DNA from: Kitagawia praeruptora | Lineage: Eukaryota; Streptophyta; Magnoliopsida; Apiales; Apiaceae | DNA: 64,000 nt | Assembly (NCBI GenBank): GCA_037693485.1 | Contig: CM075348.1 | Coordinates: forward strand, 123,639,609 to 123,703,608 | Direction: 5' to 3' | Shown: positions 1 to 12,241 of the stretch, piece after piece | Numbering within the stretch: position 1 is the first letter of the stretch | Layout: every line of letters begins with the position of its first letter | The notes under the pieces: generated by a model | Told to the model about the DNA's origin: nothing | What the model saw: the letters and a program-made list of their open reading frames with translations, nothing else | Databases searched by the model: none | Made by a program: the position numbers and the translations under genes

Positions 1-275
1 CATCTTTTGAATAATTGCAAAAGTGCACAAGTACGTGCCATTATTGTTAGAATAATCTTGCAGTTCTAGATACTGCATGAATTCATCATCTTTCAAAATT
101 GAAAACAACACTATCGGCTACTTGGCACTTAGGCCTAAGAAGCAGTGTTTGAGTATTTTTCCAAAGTGGAGGATGGGACTTAAAGAAAACATAAAAACCT
201 GACAAGGATTGACGATGATCAGTCGCCACATCCAAGTCCAATAATCCGCGGGTCTTCTCTACCGGTAGAAGGATA

Positions 276-359
276 GAAACTACATCCGTAACTATCCTCG
301 GGTGAAAACTACATCCGTAATCACCCTCGATGAAAACTACATCCGTAATCATCCTTCGG
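276..359. repeat. 28-bp tandem repeat, three copies
   Basis: Three consecutive units start at 276, 304 and 332, each reading GAAA(A)CTACATCCGTAA followed by a 'tcctcg'-like tail. The period is exactly 28 bp. It lies in the LTR-like segment and has no visible coding meaning. Confidence 0.85.
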
Positions 360-420
360 CAACACCTGGGCCGGAATAATAATTGATGGACCGCCTGGCT
401 CACGGCCGCTTACACATCCC

Positions 421-444
421 GGGAATCGTTCGTCAACGATTCCC
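421..444. repeat. Perfect 10-bp inverted repeat (hairpin)
   Basis: GGGAATCGTT at 421-430 and AACGATTCCC at 435-444 are perfect reverse complements around a 4-nt loop (CGTC). It sits about 60 bp beyond the 28-bp repeats. No T-tract follows to suggest a terminator. Confidence 0.85.
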
Positions 445-2740
445 ACACCTGCCAGAGTCCCCTTTTTCTTTTCTTGTCAAAATCATTTTGATAGAAAACT
501 TGAGTAGTTGAAGTTCGACTTCAGTCGACCGATAATTTCGTGAAAAACGAGCAAGAGAGTAAAATCTGACCGGGGGTTTTCGAAAATGTTTTGAGTTCAA
601 AAGAGTTCAAGTATAGATATACGCTTGTACCGATATCAATCTCGACACAGGATTTTGTGATCACACATGGAAAATGGTACGCATAAAGCTTTTAACCACA
701 ACAGGGTAATTCCATATATATATATATAAGTTCTTGAAAAGTAACTTACCTAGATAGATTCAAAATATAATATTTTAAATGACTATGAAAGTCCTTAGAC
801 AACCTTTAAATAGTGTTTTATAACCTTCAAAACACTTAGAGTATTTAATAAATATTTGACTACTATGTAACAAATAATAAATATTCAATAATCCCTTTTT
901 TAAAAGAATACTCAAATTAATATTCATTTATTAAGTAATATTCAAATAATAATACTGGAATATTTAATAACCTCAAAACACCCAAATACAACTCTTGGAA
1001 TGTTTCTAATCAAAATCAAGACACAATCTCTCCAGCAGTCTCCAACTTTAGCCACTTTATCAAATAACTACTACTGACTCTCGGTCAATAAGAAATAATT
1101 AATAAGCATGAAAATCCTTCTTCTCTTTCCTTTTTTTTGTTTCTTAATGAATATTATAATTAATATTCATCGAATTAAATAAACATTCAAATAACATATA
1201 TCGATATCAATCTAGCTGTTTTAAGCTGAAAGTAACCAATTTATAACCATTGGAATATCTTTAATCCGTATTGAAAATAAACTATCTCCGATAAATAATA
1301 TACTAGATAGAATCACTCCATTAAATTGTTTTATTATTTCTCCGGGACAAAGTGATTTTAAGAAAGCGTTTTGAAAATGATATTCACCTAATTAAATAAA
1401 TTTAATTAGGCGAATGAGGTTTATTTAATTAGTAAGTGCTTTCAGGAGCATCTATTAATTAAATAAACACTGGTTTATTGGTGATGTTGCCTTTAGGTTA
1501 ATTATTGCGAAATTCTTTTTTAAAGGCTTTGCCCGGGTTTTCGAAAACATACAATACAAAATAGCCCCAACACGCGGCTATGTTCTATACCTCAATACAC
1601 ACTCTACCCTCTGAGCCTTTCTTATTCCGATACATAAATGTATACCTCATAACATATAGTCCACTTCCCTAGTACGAAAAGTTTATAGATATATATATAT
1701 ATATATACCGTATAAATCAAGATATAGAGCCATAAAAATATCACTGCCCATCAACAGTATTATAAGCCATGGAGTTTTGGTTATTGCACGAGCAGGATTT
1801 AATATTGTTGGCAAAGCAAGGAATACAATGATTTGGGAGAAGAAGTACAAGATTGGAAAAACTCGCGATTATGGATTGAAAACTTATTTAACACATTTCA
1901 TATATTTAAAATAAATATACTTTGAACAATAGAGTATGCATAGTAAACTTGCCTCTGGTCCTTAGCAGAAAATAGAAACCGCGAATAAACCTTTCGCACT
2001 TCGTCCACGCAATTCCCTGGAGGTAGCTTACCTTTCTTTATAAGGCGCCTCGATCTTCCCTTTTTGATGCACATCATTCCAACTCGATTATGCCCTAATG
2101 GTACTGAAATAGTTATGAGTACGTGTCAGTCCCCCCTCGTATCTCGAGTAGACACCACTCGGAATTACCACTAAGTCACATAAAGTCAAACTATGGATGT
2201 CCTCCCTATAGTTGACTACTCTAATACCACTTAATGCACATAAGACATTTAGTAATAGCAAACAACACGGGAAGAGTCCCCTTATATAAAGTGAACATTT
2301 CCTAGTACCAACATATCATAACCCTATACCACCATTTAGTCAACTTCACTTAACCTATACATTTATACTACCATTGACCTTCTACGACAAAACTTGATTA
2401 ATAGCTAATCCTCAAAACCCAATTAATCCTCGAAACACATAAATCCTCGAATTAAATCACTTAGCACATAAATCCTCGAGACAACAATTACCCTCGAATT
2501 AATTCACTTAACACATATACACATAAACAGTTAACACCCAAATCATACCTTTAAACCCTTGAAATCAAATAAGTTAAATAAATTAAAATGCAGGGGATTT
2601 TTAGAAAATTTGGGCATGTAGTATTCGTTTATCGGACTATGGGCTCAGCCCCTCCATGCCAAACAAAACAATTTATAACCCTGCTTTTGATAAAATAAAA
2701 GCTGCCTCAACTTGCAGCAACATAAAAGTAAACATATAAG

Positions 2741-2846
2741 AAAAGTACCCGCCCAGACATGCGGCAACTAGCACATAAGGAAAAGTACCCGCCCAGACAT
2801 GCGGCAACTAGCACATAAGGAAAAGTACCCGCCCAGACATGCGGCA
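2741..2846. repeat. 40-bp minisatellite, 2.6 copies
   Basis: A 40-bp unit beginning AAAAGTACCCGCCCAGACAT starts at 2741, 2781 and 2821. The copies are identical until the third diverges after 2846. It is inside the LTR-like region and probably arose by replication slippage or unequal exchange. Confidence 0.9.
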
Positions 2847-3456
2847 CCTCAACATTTAAGGAAAGTAAACTAAGTTTATCCACATTTAAGCCAACACCAC
2901 GTAGTTGGCACTTATACTATCAACATATACTATAACTCGATTTATAACATCTAGCACATAAACATTTACAAGTTATCCAACTCTTATGACTACATTATAT
3001 GGCGATAACAATTAGCACTTAGCACTTAGCAATTAACAATTTCACTTGGAAACTAACAATTAGCAATTAGCACTTAACAATTACTTGACAACTAACCCGA
3101 ATAAATCATCCGACAATTAATAATTACTCACTAACAATTAACAATTAGCAATTTAGCAATTAACAATCACTAACCCGAACCTTTAATCGGACTCGTAATT
3201 AAACTCAACAATTATAATTATCTATGCTCTCTGAATTAAATCACGAAAACTAACAATTAAACTCGCAATTTAAATCTAATTAAATTACGACAATTATTTA
3301 ATTAAATAATTAAATTACTACCATCAACAATATACTCACAATTAACTCGAATTAAAAATGACAACAATTACATAATTAAGATACGAAAATATACCATTCG
3401 AGTTCGAGTTCGATTCGCATACCACCCATCTCCATCTCTCTCCCAATCTCTTCCCA

Positions 3457-3482
3457 TCTCTCTCTCTCTCTCTCTCTCTCTC
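3457..3482. repeat. (CT)n microsatellite
   Basis: An uninterrupted TC/CT run of about 26 bp, preceded by shorter degenerate CT-rich runs. Short (CA)n runs follow near 3665-3705. It explains the Arg/Glu-repeat translations of the minus-strand ORFs here, which are not considered genes. Confidence 0.95.
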
Positions 3483-4490
3483 AGCCACCCCCCGTGACTG
3501 CCCCCTACTGCTACTGCGCCTTGTACCACCACCCTCCCGCCGGCCCGTTTTCCGACGAAACACTGCCCCACCGTCGACGAGCCACAGCCGCGGTGGCGGC
3601 CTCCTCCTGCTCCCCCGTTTCCCCTTTGCTGCACAGCCCCTTCACCCCCTTTTCTTCCTCACGACACACACACTCCAGTTTATACACACACACACACGAT
3701 TTATACATACATACATAATTTAAACCCCCAATTCTTTCTCCCCGCTGATTTTCTCTCCACCTCCCCCGATGGTTTTTCTTGTGCGGCGTTGTGTGTGTTT
3801 TGTGTGTATATGTATCTGTTGTGTGTGTTTTAACCCTAATGGGCTCAAGCCCAATAACATATAAAGCAATACAATTAAATACTACACACCTTAAATAATA
3901 TTTGGAGTAAATAAATCTAATTTGTAAAAATAAAATTTCTAGCATAATTAAATACTAGAGTACTTTTAAAGATTTTCGGAGAAAGAAATAGAATTAAATC
4001 TCAATTTTCTAAATTGATATGCATTTTAAAAATATTAATAATTTATAAAAACAAATCATAAAAATAATAATTGTGATTCATAATTCACAATTTACAGGGC
4101 TTTATAAAATACTACAAACACTATTGTTTTAGTAAAATCTCAAATTCTTGATTTTATATATTAATCAAGTAATTTCTACAAATCCTCAAATAATTAAAAT
4201 AAACATTTTCTAAGGATTTTAAAATCTCTAAATTATTCAATAATTTAAAATAAAATCTTTACTGAATAATTTCACATTCAAAATTAAATCTTTGCACAAA
4301 TAAACTATTGACTCGGGGTATTTACTCAGTCAATAAAATTTTAAATAGGAGCACCAGGCTCCACTTAACCGAAAATAATTAAATAATTGAATAATAAAAT
4401 AATAAAAAAAATTCTCCTCATTTTTGGAAAACATAATTATTATTGAAATAATAATAAATTCATTTCTTGAAAAAATCCGGGTTATTACAC

Positions 4491-6038
4491 CACTGGTCCG
4501 ATATAACACCACAGGAACAAATGTGTTTTCTTATTGATTATCAGTTTCATATAGGATACGGTAAAAAGAACCTTCAAATTTTCCAGATATAGTTCTTCCT
4601 CAATATGTTCACGATGACCACCACATCCTCGATTGCAATTGCCGTTGTCATCTGAATTTAAATTAAGGATATAATGGGGAAAAATATTTCAGGTAACAAT
4701 ATATTGCTTGGCACGCAGAGGTGTCATACATGTGAACAAGTATAGGAATTCTTAAATTTTAAGCTTACTGAAAAGGATGCTTCAATTTAGCTAGGGCCAT
4801 AACAAAGATGAATGCAGATAGAAAGGATGTGTCATTGGATTCTAATTAAGATCACTGCTGTTTCATCTTAAATGCAGTTAACTTGAAGAAAGCATATTCT
4901 CCTAAGCACTCGTAACTATAATTAACCCAAATATACGATTAATGAAATCCAAAAAATCCGCCTCAAGAATCTATGCGACCACATTTTTTATAAACACAAA
5001 TAGATAACTCAAAACATTTGTCAAAAACACAGAGTGTACAAGGTGAAAGTGTAAGACCTTAGACTTAGAAATGATCTTGACAGCAACTTGTTGACCTTTA
5101 AGCTCACCCTTCAAACACTTAGCAGCACAAGTATACCCCAAAATTCCCTCTTCCAACTTCTTTCCCAACTTCATAACAACTCTTAAACTCCTTTGAAAAC
5201 CCAAAACTCTTGTCCAAACCTCCCCAATCCTCTTCTTCATCTACTCCCTTAACACCGCTTTTCCGCCTCTGTAGTACAGCCTTTATACGACTTTGATACC
5301 TACACACGCAGCTTTACCCAGTCCAAATCAACACCAGACCATTGAACCAAGCTTGAAATCGAGCTCAAACCTAGAAGAATAAAAGCCTCGCAACGCACAC
5401 ACACCCAATCGCTGATATATACACACACAACGAATATACACACACGGTTTATATAAACACCCAGCAGCAACTCAAATCATACCACATAATTTATAATTAT
5501 GTAAATTAGGGTTTTAGATGTCTTACCGTGAAGAAAGCTCCGGGTCTGTGAAGAAAAGTCCTAAATCGAACTAATTAGGGTTCAAACTCCAAGCTCCAAC
5601 CTCCGATTCGTGCTTAATTAAGTTGGATTCGTACTAATTAGGGTTTATAATTGAGTAAATTAGGGTAAAAGAGAGAAGAAAGAGGGAGATAGTGAGAGAG
5701 AGGGTTGAGAGTGAGAGAGGCGGCATGGGAGTGAAAAGAGAGATTGAGTTCGAGTTCTGTTGGCTGAGAGTAGAGAGAAATAATGGGGAGAAGTGAAATT
5801 TTGATTTAAGGGGGGAAATGAATTTTTTTTTTGTGTATAAAGGGGGAAGGTATGGTGTACGCTGTCAGTTTTTTATTTTTAAAATTGGAGATTAGACAAC
5901 GGTTGTTATTATAAGCGATGTTTGAAATATGCTTTAACATCGGTAAAGTAACAACCGATGTTTAAAATACTTTTAACATCAGTGACATTTCTAACTGATG
6001 TTAAAGGTGTGATGTTATATCTACCAATTCTAGTAGTG
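4491..6038. mobile_element. CACTA-like transposon carrying a captured kinase exon
   Basis: The right end, read inward on the minus strand from 6038, is CACTACTAGAATTGGTAGAT, a typical CACTA terminus. It is followed by subterminal motifs of the AACATCGGTTGTTA / AACATCAGTTAGA type (about 5930-6010). The left end at 4491 (CACTGGTCCGATATAACACC) resembles the right end if about 9 bp are missing (shared GATATAACA.CAC). The element interrupts the coiled-coil part of copia A gag on its right side and abuts the gypsy LTR on its left. No transposase is visible. The interior holds an exon of a CDPK-related kinase with its flanking intron and 5' sequence. The left terminus is the weak point: no 3-bp target duplication could be confirmed. 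Confidence 0.6.
5058..5307 (-). pseudogene. CDPK-related kinase (CRK) first-exon fragment, frameshifted
   Basis: Minus-strand translation gives [12 protein letters not shown], then [12 protein letters not shown] (the glycine-rich ATP loop), then in another frame [20 protein letters not shown] with the ATP-binding VAVK lysine. This order is characteristic of plant CDPK-related kinases (family knowledge). One extra G in the run after the GNF codons (near 5138-5142) shifts the frame. The coding match stops at SKSK with AAG|GT, a good splice donor, so intron sequence follows to the left. No other kinase exon is present. It is therefore a captured exon 1 fragment, not a working kinase. 5308-5860 (5'-leader-like, GAGA-rich) probably came with it. 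Confidence 0.8.
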
Positions 6039-7534
6039 ATGTCTTAATTATGTGATTTTTCTCCTCCAACTCAGATTCTAGTTGCTAATATTTTTCTAGC
6101 AACTCTTGTTCGAGATAAACAGCATCATCTCTTTCTTTCTGAACTTGCTGCATGTTTTCAAGTTTTTCTTCAACAATTTTGTTTCTCTGTTTAAGTTTAG
6201 AATTCTCAGACTTTATTTCTCATTTTCTAAAGTCTGATCCCTATAACTAATATGCAATGCCTTAAGATAAATTCTCAATTCAGTTATATTATCAGTATTA
6301 TAGGCATAGGTAGTAAGGGGTACCTTGTTTTCAGAGGTTTCAGAATCTGTCTCAATAGAAGCCATGAGAGCATAGTTGATTTCCTCATCTGAATCTGAAG
6401 TGTCTGCCCAATATCTGCCTTTTGTGATAAGTGCCTTACCAGTTTTACCCTTCTTGCACTCAGGAGCATAGTGACCCATCTCCTTACACTTGTAGCATTG
6501 AATCTTAGACTTGTCTTTCTTCCCAGATTTGGTATCCTTTCTCTCAGACCTCCTGAAACTCTTTCTATCTTCATTTGAATCTCTAGAAAACCTTTTTCCC
6601 TTCTTGAAGTTCTTGAAACCCATTTTCTTGAAAGTCTTCACCATTAATACAGCCATTTTCCTCATTTCTTCTTCATCATCCTCAGAGTCAGATGAATCAG
6701 AAGTGTTTGAATCACCATCAGAGTTTGATGATTCACTTTCAGAATGAATGACTAAAGCCTTTCCTTTAGTTTTCTTCTTCAATGGTTTCTCTTCAACCTT
6801 AATAGCAACAGACTTTAACTTCTTGCTTGATCTCCTGTTTTTCTGCTCCATTTCCAATTCATGAGTTTTGAGCAGTCCATAGATTTCATCAATATCAGTA
6901 TCAGCAAGATCATAGTTATCTCTAATAGTGGTTGTTTTCACATCCCACTTTTCAGGTAGAGAAAGAAGAAACTTGAGATTTGAGTCTTCTAGATCATACT
7001 CTTTGTTAACCAATGACAGATCATTGAGCAGTTTACAGAATCTGTCAAATGTTTCTATCATGGTTTCTTCAGATTTAGCCTCAAAGTGCTCATACTCTTG
7101 GGTGAGTATGTTTCTTCTATTATTTTTGATAGCAGCCGTTCCTTGACACCTAACTTCAAGTACATCCCAGATTTCTTTTGCAGTAGTGCAGTTAATAACC
7201 TTATTAGACATAACATTGTCTAAAGCACTGTGAAGTAGATGCCTAACTTTTGCATCCTTAGCAATAGATGACAAATCTTCAGGAGTCATGTCCTTCTTCT
7301 CCTTTGGAATTGTTTTTGCTTCTTGACTAGCAGTTGGAACAGATAGCTTTGTAGGTTTATGAGGGCCTTCATAAATCCTGTCAAGATATTCTGGATCTGT
7401 AGCCTCCAGAAACATAGTCATCTTTACCTTCCAGATTGCATATTCTAATGGTCTTAGAATAGGAACCCTAATGGAGGAGCCTTCCAGATTATTGTTGTGT
7501 TTGGATCTTAAACTGTAATAAAGTAATAGATTAT
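6039..7534 (-). pseudogene. Copia element A: gag, truncated (SIRE/Maximus-like)
   Basis: The reading frame starts just inside the PBS and runs to a stop near 6213; the frame then shifts and coiled-coil sequence continues to the CACTA junction at 6038. Recognisable parts are a Copia gag N-terminus (EYAIWKVKM, LEATDPEYLDRI), a UBN2-like middle (TTAKEIWDVLEVRCQG, ILTQEYEHFEAK), an acidic Ser/Asp/Glu stretch, basic KKMGFKNFKKGKRF, and a CCHC zinc knuckle CYKCKEMGHYAPEC. No clear start Met follows the LTR. Gag packages the element RNA; here protease, integrase and RT are absent because the element is cut at 6038. It is close in organisation to element B but clearly diverged. Confidence 0.85.
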
Positions 7535-7545
7535 CTCTGATACCA
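7535..7545 (-). other. Primer-binding site of copia A (initiator tRNA-Met type)
   Basis: Minus strand TGGTATCAGAG, complementary to the 3' end of initiator tRNA-Met, lies 2 bp inside the LTR. It marks the LTR at 7548 as the 5' LTR of element A. Confidence 0.85.
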
Positions 7546-7547
7546 CT

Positions 7548-8082
7548 TGCTAGGCCAAATACAAAAATATAATCAAGCTTTGTATGAGAGATTAACAAGA
7601 ACACACGTTAAACAATTAAAAACTGTTTGGAATTAATAATTCCTCTCTCAGTGATGTAAAATATCACAGAGAGCTGCTTAGGTTACAATGAATGAATATT
7701 TCAATGTTCAATACACTTCTAGGGTTAACCTAACTGTATTTATAAAACATACAGCTACTGTACAATCATGAATTGATACTCCTATAATTAAGCTATACAA
7801 TTGATATCAATCACGATTGCTACACATCTTCTAAGTCAACTCAATCTCTTTGATAGCTATTCAATCTCCAAAGATATTGCTTCCATATTTATCTTCAATC
7901 ACTGTTGACTTGTAGATGCTTCTGTCAAACAGAATTTAACAAACTCTGTTGCTTCCATTAATCATTGTTTGCGCTTCCATCCGTCAGCGTTTAATCAAAC
8001 TCTGACTGCTTCCAGCTTAAACTCTGATTTATTACTGTATCACTTAAACACTGATTAGTAATTACATCAATTATATTTAACA
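7548..8082 (-). mobile_element. 5' LTR of copia element A
   Basis: A 535-bp TG...CA unit bounded on the left by the PBS and on the right by the interrupted extra ORF of element B. It shares landmarks with the B LTR (an 'agagctgct(t)aggttaca' block and 'cataca(ca)gctac' after a TATA-like 'tttataaaacata') but is a different subfamily. There is no polypurine tract on its right side, so it is not the 3' LTR of B. Element A instead appears to have inserted into B. Confidence 0.75.
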
Positions 8083-10329
8083 TGTAATCATACTATCAGT
8101 AGTAAAAGAAGTAGAGATAGAAGTGTTACCTGATGAAGTAGTTAATGATTCCATTGGCCTTGCAGAAATCGACTCGATAAGTAGTGGAATATTTGGATTA
8201 ATAGTACTTGCATCAGCAGTGACAGCTGTAAATAAAGCATAACTTGCATCAGTATTTTCTACTGATGGTTCTTGTGTAGTCTGAGGTTGTGAAGCTTCTT
8301 CAACACTTTGAGTCAAAGGTTCTTGTGTGCTTCCCTCATATGCAGTGTCCTTAAGTATCTCATCACATTCAGCAATATGTTTGTCATGAGCAGCTTTATC
8401 TGCTAGACTTTGAACTAAGTCAAATACAATTTCAGAAGCCCCTTGAGCAATGTCAGGAAACTCCTTTGCTGATGCGATTTTGCCTGCATCTTCACTTTGA
8501 GAAGATGGTTCTTGTGGGGCAGGAATGTTCTTGTCTTTACCTTCCCTTTGAGAAAGTGGTTCTTGTGGGACTATTCCTTCAGCAATGTCTGTATCCACAC
8601 TTTGAGTGGATGGTTCTTGTGTGACTGGATCTGCAGTAGCTGCTAAACTACTTTGAAGTTCAGGTTCTTGTGGGTTGGATCCTCTCAGAGGTGAAGAAGT
8701 CCTCTGTTTCTTCTGTCTATGAAATACCTTTTCAGTAGCATATTTCTGTTTGAGTGAGACAGGCTTTAATCCAAGCTGTGCAGCAATTTTGTTCACATCA
8801 TCCACAGACATCTCAATTATTCTTCTTTTTGGAGATGCAGGAGCTGGAGAATCAGAGATTTCAACATGCTTCACATGTGAAGTATCAGGAGTAGAGATAT
8901 CAGGATTTGGAGTTGAGGCAGGAACTGATGATACAACCGGATTCAGAATGTTCTCTATATCATCATCAAGATTCTGTATCTCCAGAGGAATGAAGTATCG
9001 GCTTTTCTTAAGTAATCCCCTCCACTTTTTTAGATTTTCAGAAATAGCCATTTCTTTAGGAACAACAGCAGTGACTTCCTTTTTCTTCAAAGAAACTGAT
9101 AAAGGCAATTTGTCAGCATCAGAATCATAATCAGACTCAGAATCATTTTTCTGACTGAATTTCCTCTTTTCTCCTGTTTCCTTATACACCCCTATATCAA
9201 TCAAAGATTGATCAATCTCAAGCACAGATTTCTCCTTAGCCAGGACCCCTTGTTCACCCCCTTGTAACTTCTTTTGAGAGTGGGTTGGAGTGGAGAAATC
9301 CTTTGATCCTGATTGTCTTCCAGACGCATTAGATCTAGCTAATTTATTTGATTTTACAACTGATGCCTTTTGTGAAACACCAGAGGTAGATGACTGTTTG
9401 ATAGAGTGTTTGGGTTGTGTGCTTTAGTCAGAAACAGGATGGGTAATTTCCTGTCGCATTGCACCAGAAATAGGTCCAAGACCATCAGTAATAGATCCAT
9501 AATGAGTAGGCATTCTCTTTGACAAAAGAAGCCTGACCTTATTAGGAATAAAAGAATTGCCTTCCAAGTTGTTTACCTTATCAGATTTCTCTAAAGATTT
9601 AATATTGTTTTCAGAAATCTTAAAGATAGGCAATTTATCATCATTTTCAAATTCAACATTGGGACATAAATATGAGAATATCAATTGAAAGAATCTAATA
9701 AAATAGACATATCCACACTTCTCTGTTTTTCTAGCATAAAATGCTTTCAAAAGAAATAATCCATAATCAAAAAGAGTTTCATGGATTAGAGAGTACCCAA
9801 TTTGAACTGAAGCTGAAGGCAATGCATCAAAGTTAGAAACTTTATTCAGAAAACACCGACTGATAGCATCAAAGAAGAAATTCCATTCCTTCTTAAGCTT
9901 TGTTCTGTATAATTCCCCAAACTTTATTGGTTGTCCTTTGATCCAAAGACTCTTTGCAAAATCAAGAAGTGTAGCATCAGAAACACTTTCTGCTGGTTTG
10001 CCATTGAGAGATGGTAGTTGAAGAGCTTTCACTATCACCTCTGGAGTCACATTATAAGTAATACCATTGTACTCAAAGGACATGTATGGATTCTTTGTTG
10101 TCATACCTTCACCAAAACCTGCTGTAGACCATACCTGCATAACACTCTTGAAAGAAACCTTGGAAGGTTGACTTAATGCATAGTTAATTGGACTTGATGC
10201 CAAGAAATCTTGAACGATATGAAAATCATTCGTCAATTCCTGATGATCCAGAATAGCAACAAAATTGTTAGGTGCAAAAGTAACACCATTGATGACAACC
10301 TTACTTTTTGCAATCAATTGATTTTCCAT
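8083..10329 (-). pseudogene. Extra ORF downstream of pol in copia element B (env-position ORF)
   Basis: One minus-strand frame starts at ATG 10329 (MENQLIAKSKVVINGVTFAP), has an in-frame TAA at 9424, and continues to 8082, where the LTR of element A cuts it: about 750 codons remain. The first ~300 residues look globular (VMQVWSTAGFGEG, RFFQLIFSYLCPN). The rest is low-complexity and Ser/Pro/Gln-rich, with at least five recurrences of a QEP..QS motif. SIRE-type copia elements often carry an extra ORF in this place, sometimes called env-like (established knowledge). I see no convincing signal peptide or transmembrane anchor, so the role is unknown. Translation would use its own ATG, about 2.8 kb beyond pol, 1.5 kb of which is a later solo-LTR insertion. 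Confidence 0.65.
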
Positions 10330-10561
10330 TATTTTTGTAATAGAGAGTTTTGTAATCTTGAGCAATTAGGGTTTATGTTCGCACAAAGTGAAAGAGACAA
10401 TACAATACTGATACTGTGAGAATTAAAGAATCAATTTAGAAAACTAAATTGATTTTAGATAAAACTAATGATTTCTCATAGACAGGTGTCAGTAATCGAC
10501 TCGTTCACACATAAGTAATGGACCAAATTACGTGTAAGAGTGGTGATAACTGCACGAGACA

Positions 10562-12076
10562 TGATAAGTGGAATTTATATCCACTTGGAGCGTTCCATAT
10601 CGACTTAAATTGATTGACTTGGTCTCAAGTTTGTTGTATTTTTTATGTGTTTTGTGTAGTTGTGCAGGGTTGTAGCTATCGGTTAGTGTTGGTGTTTCTA
10701 ATCGATATTAGAGCGGAATTAAGTATTGGAATGAAGATGGTACACTTGTGTTATGCTACCAAGGAGTTACATGTGTCATGGTATTAAAGATGTTAGCTAA
10801 TGCGAAAGAAACGGAGGAGAAAGGAGCAAATTGTGTAAAATTCGGATGGTTGCGCAGTCTTCACTGTTTTGGTCATATCTGGAGTTCTACAAGTCCGTTT
10901 GAGGCCCGTAAGCTGTCCACGCGAAGCCTGGGAAGTTTTCTATAATTCTGAACAGTAACAGACCGCGCAGACTGCGCTGATACCGCGCAGAGTGCGCCCG
11001 AACTCGCTGGAAATTCTGAAATTCTATCCTGTTTCGAATTAAATTGTATTTTTAGGTCTTTTCTTGTTGGAAAAGTATTCTAGGGCCTATATAAACACTA
11101 CCTATCATTGTATATCATCATTATTAGGAAGATCATCAACATTGTAGCCAAGAACAATTGGAAGATACATCTCCAAGCTAGTGACAAGCAAGGAGTAATC
11201 TTTGGAATTTTTGTATTCTTCTATTTTGGGGAGTTATTTCTGAACCTTATTTTCTCTCTTCTTTTAATTATTTGTTGTTCTAGAATTATGTTATCAATAG
11301 AACCCATGATGGCAATTAGGTCAATTATGGGCTAATTCGTTATCATGGGGTTTTAATGGATTTTGCTATGGATTCTAGAAATTGAGTGTTATTATGCCTT
11401 GGTGTGTGATTGAGTGTATTGATTGCCTAGTATGTTTATGCTTATTCGTTATAAGTGCGTCGCGAACACTTGTAATTGTTTGTTTAATCCTAGTGAATGC
11501 GAAAGTGGATCTAGGGTTTAGAACAATTTATGCTAGCATAGGTTTTTGCATGTGAAGAACATGTATTAATTTGTGATGTAATTCTAACCGTCTTGCATCG
11601 ACTATGTGGTTTAATGGGTGCTTGATTTTCAACCGGTATGTGTTCAATTGCTATAGACATATAGGGACTACACATATTTGGTGACTACTTGACTTCTATC
11701 AATTGTGGATGATCAGTAGGATGGTATTTGCACAACGAAAGTTGGTGTGTATCAGTTTAGTGCATCTAATCAGTAATCAACTCTGTCACATGCTAGGCTA
11801 AAGGGCATAAGATTCTAGATGAAGTAGTAAATGAAATTGAAATCCCATGTTTGTTTATTATAAGGTTAAAGTTAAGTTATTTTCTCGTAATTGGCTTATT
11901 TGGTAATTAATCAATAGTTAAATCAAACCAATATTGTGATTGTCTTAGCAGTGAGTGTAAATCATAAGCTGGTGCATAAGTGAACATAACGAACAATTTG
12001 AGTCTCTGTGGGAACGAATCCTATTTACTCTATATTACTTGTTGACCACGTTCTCTTGCGTGAATAAGTGCGAACA
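10562..12076 (+). mobile_element. Athila-type solo LTR with 5-bp target duplication
   Basis: It begins TGATAAGTGGAATTTATATC and ends GTGCGAACA, matching the ends and internal blocks ('aagtccgtttgaggcccg', 'gcctatataaacac') of the complete Athila LTRs at 27437 and 40582, though clearly diverged. Perfect target duplication AGACA occurs at 10557-10561 and 12077-12081. No internal sequence remains, so the element was reduced to a solo LTR by LTR-LTR recombination. It sits in the spacer between pol and the extra ORF of copia B. The small ORFs inside are not genes. Confidence 0.9.
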
Positions 12077-12241
12077 AGACACGATTTACAAAATGTATGT
12101 ATATACTCACATGAGTACAACACACGCGCCCGCATTATTCGAGAAATAAGATTGTGATAATAAAATAAAATAAGGTAATTAGTTTTAATTAAAGAAATTA
12201 AAACATCACAATCTAAAAATACCTGGTACCAAAACTAGAAT

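Larger units (their letters stand above)
1..4489 (-). mobile_element. LTR-like region of a gypsy-type retrotransposon (minus strand)
   Basis: Read on the minus strand, the segment begins at 4489 with TGTAATAACCCGGATTTT, the usual opening of Tekay/Del-like LTRs. The LTR-like sequence at 60144 opens almost identically on the plus strand. The 4.5 kb are AT-rich and hold short tandem repeats, (CT)n and (CA)n tracts and repeated 'cctcgaa' motifs, but no recognisable gag or pol. The small ORFs around 3342-3945 are GC-rich, simple-repeat translations without family features. The far end of the LTR was not found, so some of 1-700 could be internal sequence. Whether this is a solo LTR or part of a full element cannot be decided here. 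Confidence 0.45.

Noticed and set aside
3342..3945. Minus- and plus-strand ORFs around the CT and CA repeats
   Set aside because: The translations are simple-repeat (Arg/Glu, Thr/His) and overlap in several frames; no family features.
8083..8100. LTR 7548-8082 as the 3' LTR of copia B
   Set aside because: No polypurine tract to its right, the extra ORF runs straight into it, and its sequence differs from the B 5' LTR; it has its own PBS and gag on the left.
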